This document shows positions 8,423 to 17,525 of a stretch of DNA of 64,000 bases, piece after piece. This DNA comes from Microbulbifer rhizosphaerae (GTDB lineage: Bacteria > Pseudomonadota > Gammaproteobacteria > Pseudomonadales > Cellvibrionaceae). The stretch spans positions 1 through 64,000 of the forward strand of contig NZ_JACHWZ010000009.1 of NCBI RefSeq assembly GCF_014191725.1, written 5' to 3'. Both the position numbers and the translations under genes were made by a program. The stretch's first letter is position 1, and each line of letters starts with the position of its first letter. The notes beneath the pieces were generated by a model, which saw nothing but the letters and a program-made list of their open reading frames with translations, did no database searches and was not told where the DNA came from.

Positions 8423-10486
8423 AGTCGCGTGGAGTTCCAGGTAGAGGGAACGCGGCTCGCCGGGAAAATAGCGGTTGCCGGAAAAACTGCTGTAGTCCGC
8501 CCGCTCCGCGTAGGCTTCGTCGGTGAGATTGATCAGCCGCGCGGACAGCGCCCAGCGCTCGTCCAATTGAAACCGGGTGCGCAGATTGAGCAGGTCGTGT
8601 CCCGGGTAGCTGTGCAGATTCTGCGGATCGGTGTAATAGCCCCCCCGGTGCAGCCACTCCAGTTCAGCATGTACTTGCGCCGAGGGCTGCCAGAGCAGGC
8701 GGCTACTGCCGAAATGCCGCGGGGCCGAGTCCATTAAATTATTTTCTATCGACATACCGTCCAGCAGGCGGTCGTCCCGGTAGCGGTGTTCGGCGTAACT
8801 GGCGGACATCTCCAGTTGCCAGTCTTCCGCCAGTGCATAGTCCAGGGCCAGCTCCACTCCCCGGTGCTTTGTTTTGCCATTGGACTGGTTGAGAAAATCC
8901 GCATCGCGAAAAATCACATTGTCCTTGTGCATAGCGTAGGCCACCAGTTCATAGCCAAGCCGCTCCCACTGGCTGCGCAAACCGATTTCCACACTGGCGA
9001 TTTCTTCCGGGTCCAGTTCCGCCACTGTCTGCTGCCGTTGCAGGCGGTAGAGCTCGGTGGCCTGTGGTGCGCGGAAACCGTGGGCCAGGTTGAAAAAGAG
9101 CTGCTGGTTTTCAGCCATTTGATAGATACCGCCGATTTTCGGCGACCAGTTTTCAAAGCGGTCCTCGCGATTTTCCGGCCGGCTGAAACGGCAGCCGCCG
9201 AAACCGCAGGGCGTTCCGTCCTCCGCGGTGCGCCCGGCGAGCATGCGGTTGTCATAGTCGTAAACCATCGTCTCGTAACGCAGGCCGGCGTTTAGCGCCA
9301 GCGACTCGCTTGCCTGCCAGTTCGCCAGCGCAAAGGGCGCGGCCATCAGCGCGTCCACCTGGTAATCATAGTGCCGGCCCAGCGGAATCGTCTCCCGCAG
9401 AAATTCCGAACCTTCGGTGGGTGTGTCCTGGCGTTCGAGCAAAAAGGCATGAGTGTACTCCGCATCCAGTCCCGCGATCAGCTGCCAGGGTGCATTGGGA
9501 TCGGTCCGGTAGCTGCTGCGAATACCTGCGCTGCGCTGGCCGTTTTCCTCCAGCGGCTTGCCGGGCAGATAGTGTTGCAGGAATTCCATTTCCGTCTTGC
9601 GAAGATAGGGTGTCAGGCTGAGTCGCGCGCCCTCCTCCAGATCCATTTCCACCTGCGACGACAATCGCAGGGCCCGGGCATCGCGAAACGCCTCCGGATT
9701 GGGATTGGTGCGGCTCAGGCGCCGGCTGCGGTAGGCGCCCTCCCCCTCGATATAGCCGGCGGTTTCCTGATTGAGATTGGCAACGGCCAGGCGCGTGGTC
9801 ACGGATAGTTCAACGCCGTCGTAACGGTGCGCCAGGCGGAATTTCTGCTGATCGAAACCGGAGTGATCGCGGTAACCGCCGTCGTGGGTCAGCGAAAGAT
9901 CCGCGCGCAACCCGTGAGCGCCGGACAATCCGCTGTTGCCGGAAATACCTGTACGCGCGTAATCGTGGGGTCCACCCTCCAGGCCCGTGGTCACTCCCGC
10001 TTCCTCTTCTACCACCGGGCCGATCACATTGATTACACCGTGCATGGCGTTGGAGCCGTATAGCGTTCCGGCGGGTCCGCGGACCACTTCAATGCGCCGC
10101 GCCATTTCGCTGCCGGATTCGAAGAGTTCATTGATATTGCAGAAACCGGCGGCGCGCAGCGGGATGCCGTCCTCCGCGGCCAGCAGCCCGCCGCAGGCGC
10201 CGGCACCGCTCAACACCGGCGAACGCAGGGAAGGCAGATATTCCTGGCCATTGCCGCGGGCAAAATTCGCTCCGGGCACGCGGGCCAGGCTCTGCTGGAT
10301 ATGAGTATGGGAGATCAGTTCGAGGGAGGAACGGCTCAACAGGGAAAGGCTGCCGGCGTGATTCCGCAGCGGCTGCTCGTAGCGGGTGCCGGTAACCGCG
10401 ATGGTTTCCAGCCGGTTTTCTTCGGCTGTAACCGGATTGCCGGCAAAAAGTGAAACCAATCCCGCCGCCAGTGTGCCTTTTCTCAT
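8414..10486 (-). CDS. TonB-dependent outer-membrane receptor
   Basis: A 690-residue receptor with a signal peptide (about 1-21), then a TonB-box-like LETIAVTGTRY and a plug domain (about 40-150) with RIEVVRGPAGTLYGSNAMHGVINVI, followed by a 22-strand barrel. Two cysteines in the plug (GACGGLL and GFCNINE) match a siderophore/metal-complex receptor subgroup. The ligand cannot be told from sequence. The C-terminus reads LYLELHATLL and lacks the terminal aromatic residue usual for outer-membrane barrels. The stop codon lies inside a REP element, so the last residues may have been altered by REP insertion. The gene follows two small unrecognised genes with a 42-bp gap and is probably co-transcribed with them. 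Confidence 0.92.
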   Translation of the reverse strand: MRKGTLAAGLVSLFAGNPVTAEENRLETIAVTGTRYEQPLRNHAGSLSLLSRSSLELISHTHIQQSLARVPGANFARGNGQEYLPSLRSPVLSGAGACGGLLAAEDGIPLRAAGFCNINELFESGSEMARRIEVVRGPAGTLYGSNAMHGVINVIGPVVEEEAGVTTGLEGGPHDYARTGISGNSGLSGAHGLRADLSLTHDGGYRDHSGFDQQKFRLAHRYDGVELSVTTRLAVANLNQETAGYIEGEGAYRSRRLSRTNPNPEAFRDARALRLSSQVEMDLEEGARLSLTPYLRKTEMEFLQHYLPGKPLEENGQRSAGIRSSYRTDPNAPWQLIAGLDAEYTHAFLLERQDTPTEGSEFLRETIPLGRHYDYQVDALMAAPFALANWQASESLALNAGLRYETMVYDYDNRMLAGRTAEDGTPCGFGGCRFSRPENREDRFENWSPKIGGIYQMAENQQLFFNLAHGFRAPQATELYRLQRQQTVAELDPEEIASVEIGLRSQWERLGYELVAYAMHKDNVIFRDADFLNQSNGKTKHRGVELALDYALAEDWQLEMSASYAEHRYRDDRLLDGMSIENNLMDSAPRHFGSSRLLWQPSAQVHAELEWLHRGGYYTDPQNLHSYPGHDLLNLRTRFQLDERWALSARLINLTDEAYAERADYSSFSGNRYFPGEPRSLYLELHATLL

Positions 10487-10528
10487 TCCCGTGCCTTTTG
10501 TGTTATTGGACCTGCCGGGATTCTAAAA

Positions 10529-11062
10529 CTACTGGCCGCTCCCTGAAAGCGTTGTAAGTGGCCCGCAAAGCTGTGAAATCCGCGAAAGCCGCGCCGGTTC
10601 CGGCAGCCGCCGGCAACTGCGGTGGATCGCATCCGCCAGTTGCTCCAGCCGGTGAGATTTGACGCTGCCCTGTATTTCCATCAGCAGAGTGGTTTCCATC
10701 CACTGGGTATATTCCAGCAGTTCTTCGAAAAGCTGTTCCGAACCCGGCGGGAGAGCGCTCCGGTCCAGTTCGCCGGCGAAGAGAAATACCCGGCAGAAGC
10801 GCGCAATGGCAACCGTATTGTCACAAAGCTGCGCCGGCTCCATGCCCAGTACCCACTGCACCTGCCAATAGGCCAGCTCCGCAACGGTGTGGGAACCCTC
10901 CGGCAGCTCCCGTTGAACCTGAACTCCCGCTTCGCGAATTCGTATCCTGTCGGACATCTGCTCCACAAACCTCTGCAGGCGGGGCCAGATAGCTTCCGTT
11001 TCCCGGCACCATTCCCGGCACAGACCGATAATCGCGGGCACAGTTGTCGATGTCTTTTCCAT
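10529..11062 (-). CDS. Hypothetical protein (177 aa) in a TonB-receptor operon
   Basis: I do not recognise a family. The protein is soluble in appearance, largely helical, rich in Leu, Glu and Arg, with six cysteines and no signal peptide or membrane segment. The start at 11062 was preferred over the longer frame because it is preceded by GAGGCGGTG and lies 7 bp after the upstream stop, while the longer version would overlap the upstream gene by 137 bp. The tight spacing indicates translation coupling with the membrane-anchored protein upstream. The receptor gene follows 42 bp downstream. A role with the receptor, such as regulation or energising, is only contextual. Confidence 0.65.
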   Translation of the reverse strand: MEKTSTTVPAIIGLCREWCRETEAIWPRLQRFVEQMSDRIRIREAGVQVQRELPEGSHTVAELAYWQVQWVLGMEPAQLCDNTVAIARFCRVFLFAGELDRSALPPGSEQLFEELLEYTQWMETTLLMEIQGSVKSHRLEQLADAIHRSCRRLPEPARLSRISQLCGPLTTLSGSGQ

Positions 11063-11069
11063 CACCGCC

Positions 11070-11621
11070 TCAAAGAGCCTCCGCAGGGAAGAGCCTGGCC
11101 CCGACGGCCCGCCCGCTTTCCGCAACTTCGATATGCGCCAGGTAGCGCTGCACAAGATATTTAAGCAGCTTGAGATATTCACTGAAATCCCCGTTATCCA
11201 GCGCATCCGGATTCACTGGCGGGTAGCCCCGTCGCACCAGATCCGCCTGGTGCTTCTGCGCCAGTATCACTGCCAGCTGTTTCAAGCGGTCCTCGCGCAG
11301 TTGCGTACTCAGGAGGCTGCCTTCACAACCCCGCTCCACGTAGGCGGCAGCCCGCTCGCGGAAGGTGGAAACAAAAAGACGGGCGGTAGGGCTCAGGGCT
11401 CCGTGTGAATATTGCAGGGAGGCGAGCAGGCTGTCGAAAACATCGAAGGACTGCACCAGATCGCGCTGGGCCGCCGCCAGGGCATAGCTGTACTCCTCTG
11501 GGCCAGCCGAGGTTGACAGCACCCGCTCCACACGTTTTTTCAGTACCGATACCTGGCCCAACAGGCAGAGCGGCGGCACCAGGGCCGCGGCCAATAGGAA
11601 AAGCAGAACTATCTCGAACAT
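11070..11621 (-). CDS. Hypothetical membrane-anchored protein (183 aa)
   Basis: An N-terminal membrane segment (MFEIVLLFLLAAALVPPLCL) is followed by about 160 helical, charged residues. No domain is recognised. The ATG at 11621 was chosen because it has AAGGA at 7 nt, whereas the ATG ten codons upstream has no ribosome site. It is first in a three-gene series with the 177-aa protein and the TonB receptor. The N-in helix plus soluble domain is reminiscent of small envelope-energising or sensing proteins, but it lacks ExbB or ExbD motifs, so I leave the function open. Confidence 0.62.
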   Translation of the reverse strand: MFEIVLLFLLAAALVPPLCLLGQVSVLKKRVERVLSTSAGPEEYSYALAAAQRDLVQSFDVFDSLLASLQYSHGALSPTARLFVSTFRERAAAYVERGCEGSLLSTQLREDRLKQLAVILAQKHQADLVRRGYPPVNPDALDNGDFSEYLKLLKYLVQRYLAHIEVAESGRAVGARLFPAEAL

Positions 11622-12075
11622 TTCACGATCCTTGAATAGATATGGGGTCATCTGACAACCCGGCGGATTCCGGCCACAAACAGCAAAACAGGTCCCGCGG
11701 CTTTTCCACCGGGAAAAGCGCGAACTGCCGTTCTTCTAATTAGTTGTTCTTCTTGGGAGCGTTTTGTTCCGGGCGCAGCCGTCCAGCATCCATCAGCTGC
11801 GGGGGCGGGGTACGTCGCACGGGCGACATCGATGCCAAAATTGCGCGGCGGACTATACAGAGGTGGCCAGGCCAATACCAGACGGTTGGCGCGGGATTCG
11901 TGATATATAGAGATAAATCATATAAGCCTGTTGTGCGATTTTATGATTGGCACAAAAAGCGGTTTTTTTGGAGGGATGTGCTCTACTGAGACTGCGGGGC
12001 ATATGTTGTGGCTTTGTTGCGGCAAAACTGTAGGAGCGGTCCGGCCGGGAGCCGCCGCTCCCGGCCGGACCGCTC
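11622..12075. other. 454-bp intergenic region without a supported gene
   Basis: It holds the upstream region of the three-gene receptor operon and the 3' flank of the RND pump gene. A plus-strand frame at 11744-11989 has no recognisable features. The only clear structure is the REP palindrome at 12028-12081. No confident promoter was found. Confidence 0.5.
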
Positions 12076-12081
12076 CTACAG
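12028..12081. repeat. REP palindrome, 25-bp perfect arms, overlaps the RND pump stop codon
   Basis: Arms 12028-12052 and 12057-12081 are exact reverse complements with a 4-nt loop. They begin CTGTAGGAGCGGTCC. The TAG stop of the RND pump gene (12076-12078 on the plus strand, read as CTA) is the TAG within the CTGTAGGAG arm. The very stable hairpin immediately at the gene end is likely to protect or terminate the transcript. Confidence 0.88.
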
Positions 12082-15000
12082 GGCTTCGGCGGTTTCTTCG
12101 CGAAGCTGTGCCGCGCTGTCGGAGTCCTGTACAACTTCCTGGGACCGTCTGCGGCCAAACAGTTTCTGCACCACCACAAAAAACAGCGGGATAAAGAAAA
12201 TCCCCAGCGATGTGCCCACGATCATTCCGCCCAACACCCCGGTGCCGATGGCGCGCTGGGCGCCGGAGCCGGCGCCGGAGGCGATGGCCAGGGGCAGTAC
12301 GCCGAGGCCAAACGCCAGCGACGTCATGATAATCGGCCGCAAGCGGTCGCGCACCGCCTGCATGGTGGCCTGCACCAGCTCCATGCCGCTCTCCAGGTTC
12401 TGCTTGGCGAACTCCACGATCAGGATGGCGTTCTTGCTGGTCAGGCCCACGGTAGTGAGCATGGCCACCTGGAAATAGATATCCCGTTCCATGCCGCGCA
12501 GGTTGCTCGCCAGCACCGCGCCGAGAATCCCCAGCGGGGCCATCAGCAGTACCGAGGTGGGCACCGTCCAGCTCTCGTACAGCGCCGCCAGGCACAGGAA
12601 GACGACCAGCAGCGACAGTGCATACAGCAGCGGTGTCTGCGCGCCAGCGGCGCGCTCCTCGTAGGACAGACCGGTCCACTCCATGCCGATTCCCTGCGGC
12701 AGGGTAGCCACCAGCCGCGTCACTTCTGCCATGGCCTCGCCGGAGCTGACGCCGGGCGCGGCCTGACCGTTGATCTGCATGGCCGCCACGCCGTTGTAGC
12801 GCTCCAGGCGCGGCGAGCCGTACTTCCAGCGGTAGCTGGCAAAGCTGGACAGGGGCACCATCTCGCCCCCATCGTTGCGCACATACCAGAGGTTGAAGTC
12901 CTCCGGATCCATGCGGTACTCGGCGTCCGCCTGCATATAGACGCGCTTCACGCGGCCGCGATCGATAAAGTCGTCCACATACTGGCTGCCCCAGGCGGCG
13001 CTGAGGGTATTGTTAATGGCGCTCAGGGACACGCTCAGCGACGCCGCCTTGGCGGTGTTGATATCCACCTGGAACTGGGGCGTGTCCTCCTGGCCGTTGG
13101 GGCGCACATTGACCAGCAGCTCGCTCTGTGCCGCGGCGCCGAGAAACTGGTTGCGGGCCGCCAGCAGCGCCTCGTGACCCAGGGCACCGTTGTCCTTCAG
13201 GTAGAAGTTGAAGCCGTTGGAGGTGCCCAGTTCCATCACCGCCGGCGGCGCGAAGGCGTAGGCAATGGCGTCCTTGATCTGCATCAGCGCGCCCATGCCG
13301 CGCATGGCGACGGCGCCGGCGCCTTGCGATTCCTCCTCGCGCTCACTCCAGTCCTTCAGTTTGACGAAGACAATACCGGCATTCTGGCCGCTGCCGGCGA
13401 AACTGAAGCCCTGCACGGAGAAAACGGATGCCACCGACTCCTGTTCGTTGTTCAGGAAGTGGTCCTCCACCTTGTGGATGGACTCCATGGTGCGCTCCTG
13501 GGTGGCGCCCACCGGTGCCTGCACCATGGAGAAGAGAACGCCCTGGTCCTCTTCCGGCAGGAAGGAACTGGGGGTGTGCAGGAACAGCAGGCCCACGGCT
13601 GCGAACAGGGCGGCATAAATGGCCACGAAGCGGCCGCTGCGCGCCAGAATGCCGCGCACGCCGCGCCGGTATTGCTCACTGCCCCGCTCAAAATTGCGGT
13701 TGAACCAGCCGAAAAAGCCCCCCAGGAAACCGGAAGTGCCGTGCTCTCCGCCCTTTTTCACCGGCTTGAGCAGGGTCGCGCAGAGTGCCGGCGTCAACAC
13801 AATGGCGGCCAGCACCGACAGCGCCATGGCCGATACGATGGTGACGGAAAACTGCCGGTAGATGACGCCGGTGGAACCGCTCATGAACGCCATGGGCACG
13901 AACACTGCCGACAACACCACGCCGATTCCCACCAGGGCCCCGGTGATCTGCTGCATCGACTTTTTCGTGGCCTCCTTCGGCGACAAGCCCTCTTCCGCCA
14001 TCACCCGCTCGACGTTTTCCACCACCACGATGGCGTCGTCCACCAGCAGGCCGATGGCCAGTACCATGGCGAACATGGTCAGCATGTTCACGGAGTAACC
14101 CAGCGCCGCCAGTACGCCGAAGGTGCCGAGCAGCACCACCGGTACGGCGATGGTGGGGATCAGGGTGGCACGGAGGTTCTGCAGGAACAGGAACATCACC
14201 AGGAACACCAGTACCACCGCCTCCATCAGGGTGTGAATCACGCCCTCGATGGAGATCTTGACGAAAGGTGTAGTGTCGAAGGGCACCACATATTTGAGCC
14301 CCGGGGGAAAGCTCGCCTCCAGTTCGTTCAACTTCGTCTTCACCGCCTCCGCCGTCTCCAGGGCGTTGGCGCCGCTGGCCAGGGAAATGGCCACACCGGT
14401 GGCGGGCTGGCGGTTGAAGCGGGTCAGGGTCGAATAGTCCTCGGCGCCCAGCTCCACCCGGGCCACCTCCCCCAGGCGTAGCACCGAGCCGTCCGGATTG
14501 GCCCGCACCACTACATTGCGGAACTCCTCCGGCGTCTGCAGCCGCCCCTGGGAATTGACCGACGCGTTGAGCTGCTGCCCCCGCACTGCCGGCGTACCGC
14601 CGAGGCTACCCACGGCCACCTGTGCATTCTGCGCCTGCACTGCCGCGGAGATATCCGCCGGCGTGAGGTTGTAGGTCTTCAGTTTGTTGGGGTCCAGCCA
14701 GATGCGCATGGCGTACTTGGAGCCGAACACCTGCACATTACCCACTCCCTGTACCCGGCTGATCTGGTCCACCAGGCTGGAGGTGACATAGTCGGAGATA
14801 TCCGTCTTGGACATACTGCCGTCCGAGGATACAAAGCCGGCCACCATCAGGAAACCGCTGCGCGACTTGCTGACGTTGACCCCCTGGCGCTGCACCTCCT
14901 GCGGCAGCAGCGGCATGGCCAGTTGCAGCTTGTTCTGCACTTGCACCTGGGCGGTGTCCGCGTCAGTGTCGCTGGAGAAATTGAGGGTGATCGAGGCGGA

Positions 15001-15258
15001 GCCATTGGCCTGGCTGGTCGCGGACATGTACAGGAGGCCGTCGAGCCCCTTCATGTTTTCCTCGATGATCTGGGTAACCGAACCCTCGACCACTTGCGCC
15101 GAGGCGCCGGGATAATGGGCGTTGACGGTCACTGCGGGCGGCGCGATATTCGGATATTGCTCGATCGCCAACTGGGTGATCGCCAAGCCGCCGCCGACCA
15201 TGACCATGATCGCGATCACCCAGGCAAAGATTGGGCGGTTGATAAAGAAACTTGCCAC
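12076..15258 (-). CDS. RND efflux pump inner-membrane subunit (AcrB/MexB, HAE-1 family)
   Basis: A 1060-residue pump of typical length, starting [20 protein letters not shown]. It has two membrane halves and large periplasmic loops. The signatures [19 protein letters not shown] and [19 protein letters not shown] place it with hydrophobe/amphiphile exporters rather than metal pumps. It exports drugs, dyes or bile-like amphiphiles using the proton gradient. It follows the adaptor gene with a 12-bp gap. No outer-membrane channel gene is in the cluster, so it probably uses a shared TolC homologue. The final codons run into a REP palindrome that contributes the stop codon. Confidence 0.96.
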   Translation of the reverse strand: MASFFINRPIFAWVIAIMVMVGGGLAITQLAIEQYPNIAPPAVTVNAHYPGASAQVVEGSVTQIIEENMKGLDGLLYMSATSQANGSASITLNFSSDTDADTAQVQVQNKLQLAMPLLPQEVQRQGVNVSKSRSGFLMVAGFVSSDGSMSKTDISDYVTSSLVDQISRVQGVGNVQVFGSKYAMRIWLDPNKLKTYNLTPADISAAVQAQNAQVAVGSLGGTPAVRGQQLNASVNSQGRLQTPEEFRNVVVRANPDGSVLRLGEVARVELGAEDYSTLTRFNRQPATGVAISLASGANALETAEAVKTKLNELEASFPPGLKYVVPFDTTPFVKISIEGVIHTLMEAVVLVFLVMFLFLQNLRATLIPTIAVPVVLLGTFGVLAALGYSVNMLTMFAMVLAIGLLVDDAIVVVENVERVMAEEGLSPKEATKKSMQQITGALVGIGVVLSAVFVPMAFMSGSTGVIYRQFSVTIVSAMALSVLAAIVLTPALCATLLKPVKKGGEHGTSGFLGGFFGWFNRNFERGSEQYRRGVRGILARSGRFVAIYAALFAAVGLLFLHTPSSFLPEEDQGVLFSMVQAPVGATQERTMESIHKVEDHFLNNEQESVASVFSVQGFSFAGSGQNAGIVFVKLKDWSEREEESQGAGAVAMRGMGALMQIKDAIAYAFAPPAVMELGTSNGFNFYLKDNGALGHEALLAARNQFLGAAAQSELLVNVRPNGQEDTPQFQVDINTAKAASLSVSLSAINNTLSAAWGSQYVDDFIDRGRVKRVYMQADAEYRMDPEDFNLWYVRNDGGEMVPLSSFASYRWKYGSPRLERYNGVAAMQINGQAAPGVSSGEAMAEVTRLVATLPQGIGMEWTGLSYEERAAGAQTPLLYALSLLVVFLCLAALYESWTVPTSVLLMAPLGILGAVLASNLRGMERDIYFQVAMLTTVGLTSKNAILIVEFAKQNLESGMELVQATMQAVRDRLRPIIMTSLAFGLGVLPLAIASGAGSGAQRAIGTGVLGGMIVGTSLGIFFIPLFFVVVQKLFGRRRSQEVVQDSDSAAQLREETAEAL

Positions 15259-15270
15259 TGCCGGACCTCC

Positions 15271-16476
15271 TTACGACTCTTGCGCGGTCGGCGCCGGGAC
15301 TTCTTCGGGTTGGTCCTCGCCGGCGGTGGCCTCGACACCCGCGGGCGTCGCGGCCGGCTGTGCCTCGGCGGCCTGTACCGGCACGCCCGGGCGTACCTTC
15401 TGCAGACCCTCGACGATGACCCTGTCACCGGCCTCGAGGCCACTTTCCACCAGCCATTTGTCGCCGATGGTGCGGCTTACCTGCACCGAGCGCTGGGCCA
15501 CTGTGCCCTCGCCGGTCACGACCATGGCCGAGGTGCTGCCCTTGGGATCCCGGGCGATGCCCTGCTGGGGTACCAGGATCGCGTTCTCGCGCACGCCGCG
15601 GCCCACCACCGCGCGCACGTACATGCCCGGCAGCAGCAGGTGCTCCGGGTTGGGCACCACTACCCGCAGCAGCACGCTGCCGGTGGAGGGGTCCACGCTG
15701 GCCTCGGCGAATTCCAGTTTACCCTTGTGTTCGTAGGTGCTGCCGTCCTCCAGCAGGATGCTCACCGGCAAGTCGCCGGAGTTTTCCAGGGTGCCGGCAT
15801 CCAGGGCCTTGCGCAGGCTCAGCAGTTCACTGGCGGACTGGGTCAGGTCCACATAAATGGGGTCCAGTTGCTGCACCGTGGCCAGTGCGGCGGACTGGTT
15901 GGCGGTGACCAGGGCGCCCTGGGTTACCGCGGACTTGCCGATGCGCCCGCCGATGGGCGCGCTGATACGGGCGTAGTCCAGTTGAATACGGGCCTGTTGC
16001 ACCGCCGCCTTGGCCCTGGCCACTTCGGCTTCCGCCTTCTGCAGGGTCGCCTGGGCGCTATCGTTCTCCTGTTTGCTCACTGCGCCGGACTTCACCAGTT
16101 TCGCGATGCGCTCGGCATTCAGGCGAGCCTCGTTCAATGTCGCGCGGGCGCTCTGTAGACTGGCTTTGGCGCTGTCGACATCGGCGCGATAGATGGCGTC
16201 GTCCAGTTGATAAAGGGGCTGTCCCGCCTCCACCAGGCCACCCTCGCGGAACAACTGCTGTCCGACGATGCCGTTCACTTGGGGACGCACCTCGGCCACC
16301 TTGTAGGGGTTGGTTCGGCCGGGCAGTTCCCGTGTCAGGGTCACCGGCTCCGACTTGAGGGTCACAACAGTTACCTGTGGTGCCATCGGTGGCGGAGCAG
16401 CGGATTCCTCTCCACAGGCAGCGAGCAGTACAGATGCCAATAGCACACTACTAACGAACGCTTTCTTCTTGAGCAT
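15271..16476 (-). CDS. RND efflux periplasmic adaptor lipoprotein (AcrA/MexA type)
   Basis: A predicted lipoprotein (lipobox LLAAC) of about 401 residues with barrel-sandwich, helical hairpin (about 95-170) and beta-barrel domains. Conserved segments include GRTNPYKVAEVRPQVNGIV, EGGLVEAGQPLYQLD and ISAPIGGRIGKSAVTQGALV. The start at 16476 was chosen over the longer frame because it gives a proper lipoprotein signal and has GAGG at 6 nt. It bridges the pump downstream to an outer-membrane channel. Transcription probably starts in the divergent region shared with the TetR repressor gene. The C-terminal 40 residues are Ala/Glu/Pro-rich. Confidence 0.94.
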   Translation of the reverse strand: MLKKKAFVSSVLLASVLLAACGEESAAPPPMAPQVTVVTLKSEPVTLTRELPGRTNPYKVAEVRPQVNGIVGQQLFREGGLVEAGQPLYQLDDAIYRADVDSAKASLQSARATLNEARLNAERIAKLVKSGAVSKQENDSAQATLQKAEAEVARAKAAVQQARIQLDYARISAPIGGRIGKSAVTQGALVTANQSAALATVQQLDPIYVDLTQSASELLSLRKALDAGTLENSGDLPVSILLEDGSTYEHKGKLEFAEASVDPSTGSVLLRVVVPNPEHLLLPGMYVRAVVGRGVRENAILVPQQGIARDPKGSTSAMVVTGEGTVAQRSVQVSRTIGDKWLVESGLEAGDRVIVEGLQKVRPGVPVQAAEAQPAATPAGVEATAGEDQPEEVPAPTAQES

Positions 16477-16795
16477 GACTACCTCGGTGAAGGCCCGCCT
16501 TCCGGGCGGGCCGCGCTTAAGCAAAGGTTGTACGGACAGACAGCTCTGTCCTGTTCTGATAGATTGACGGATTCTATATTCATGCATGAATGAATATCAA
16601 GTATTTATTCACCCGTGAATATGGATTAGGATGCGCCTACTCCGATGCAGGAGGACGGTCCCACCGCCCAAATCCTGTAGTTAATCGCTATTAACGGCGC
16701 CAAATCTACCGACTTCAATTGAAAGTCGGCCAGTAGCCGGGTATCCGAGGCCAACGGAGCAATCGAGAAGTACCCAGAACACAGAGTTCCAAGCA
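16477..16795. promoter_or_regulatory. Divergent promoter region with two palindromic operator candidates
   Basis: This region separates the RND operon (leftward) from the tetR gene (rightward). An AT-rich block holds two palindromes. One is ATTCATGCATGAAT at 16578-16591, inside a wider ATATTCAT...ATGAATAT pair (16576-16597). The other is TATTCACCCGTGAATA at 16606-16621. Both share TATTCA/TGAATA half-sites, as expected for a TetR-family dimer pair controlling its own gene and the pump. Confidence 0.7.
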
Positions 16796-17449
16796 ATGGC
16801 CAGACGCAGAAAAGAGGAAGCCAGGGAAACCCGCGAGCGCATCCTGGATGCCGCCATCACCGTGTTTCACGAGCACGGAGTCGCCCGCCCCTCCCTCACC
16901 GAAATCGCCGAACTGGCGGGGGTCACCCGCGGGGCCGTATACGGCCATTTCCGCAACAAGGCGGACCTTTTCTCAGCGCTCACCGAGCGGGTGCAGTTCC
17001 CCGGCGAGAAACTCTGTGAATGTACCGCCGAAGACGTGAAGCGCGACCCGTTGGGTGTGCTGCGCAGCCTCTGGCTGTGGCTTTTCCAGGAAGTGTCCCG
17101 CAACCGCCAGTGGCAACTGATCCTGGAAATTGTCTTCCACCGCTGCGAACTGGTGACCGAGAGTGGCGAGATCCACCAGCGCCTGATCAAGGGTCACGCC
17201 GAGGGAGTCGAACGCGTACGTGAACTGGTCACCGCGGCGGTCACCAGGGGCCAGCTTCCCGCCGACCTGGATATCGAAGTGGTTGTGCCCATGCTGCACG
17301 GCGCGCTGGTTGGGGTACTGGAGGACTGGCTGCTGCAGCCGCAGATCGGCGATCTGGCGGAGCTGGGGGAGCGTTATATGGACGCGCTGATCGATATGGT
17401 GCGCCTCTCGCCCACATTGCGCAGGCGGGATTCGTTATCGGCGCAGTGA
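16796..17449 (+). CDS. TetR family repressor of the RND pump (AcrR/TtgR-like)
   Basis: A 217-residue protein with an N-terminal TetR helix-turn-helix (about residues 12-58: RERILDAAITVFHEHGV, then LTEIAELAGVTRGAVYGHFR). The helical ligand-binding domain matches the AcrR C-terminal type (VVPMLHGALVGVLEDWLLQP). It is divergent from the adaptor-pump operon, with operator-like palindromes between. It very probably represses that operon until a pump substrate binds. Length and motif order are those of AcrR/TtgR/MexR2-type regulators. The effector is unknown. Confidence 0.93.
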   Translation: MARRRKEEARETRERILDAAITVFHEHGVARPSLTEIAELAGVTRGAVYGHFRNKADLFSALTERVQFPGEKLCECTAEDVKRDPLGVLRSLWLWLFQEVSRNRQWQLILEIVFHRCELVTESGEIHQRLIKGHAEGVERVRELVTAAVTRGQLPADLDIEVVVPMLHGALVGVLEDWLLQPQIGDLAELGERYMDALIDMVRLSPTLRRRDSLSAQ

Positions 17450-17525
17450 TCCGTGCAAAAACCAATTCGAACAAATGACTCCCGGCTTGAGAGAATGCCC
17501 CTGTAAGAGCCTGTAGCCACAATTG

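Noticed and set aside
11744..11989. 81-codon plus-strand frame before the RND pump
   Set aside because: No ribosome site or recognisable features; ends in repeat-adjacent AT-rich sequence.
13174..14481. A 435-codon plus-strand frame
   Set aside because: Antisense to the RND pump; its composition (His/Gln/Arg-rich) is that of a shadow frame.
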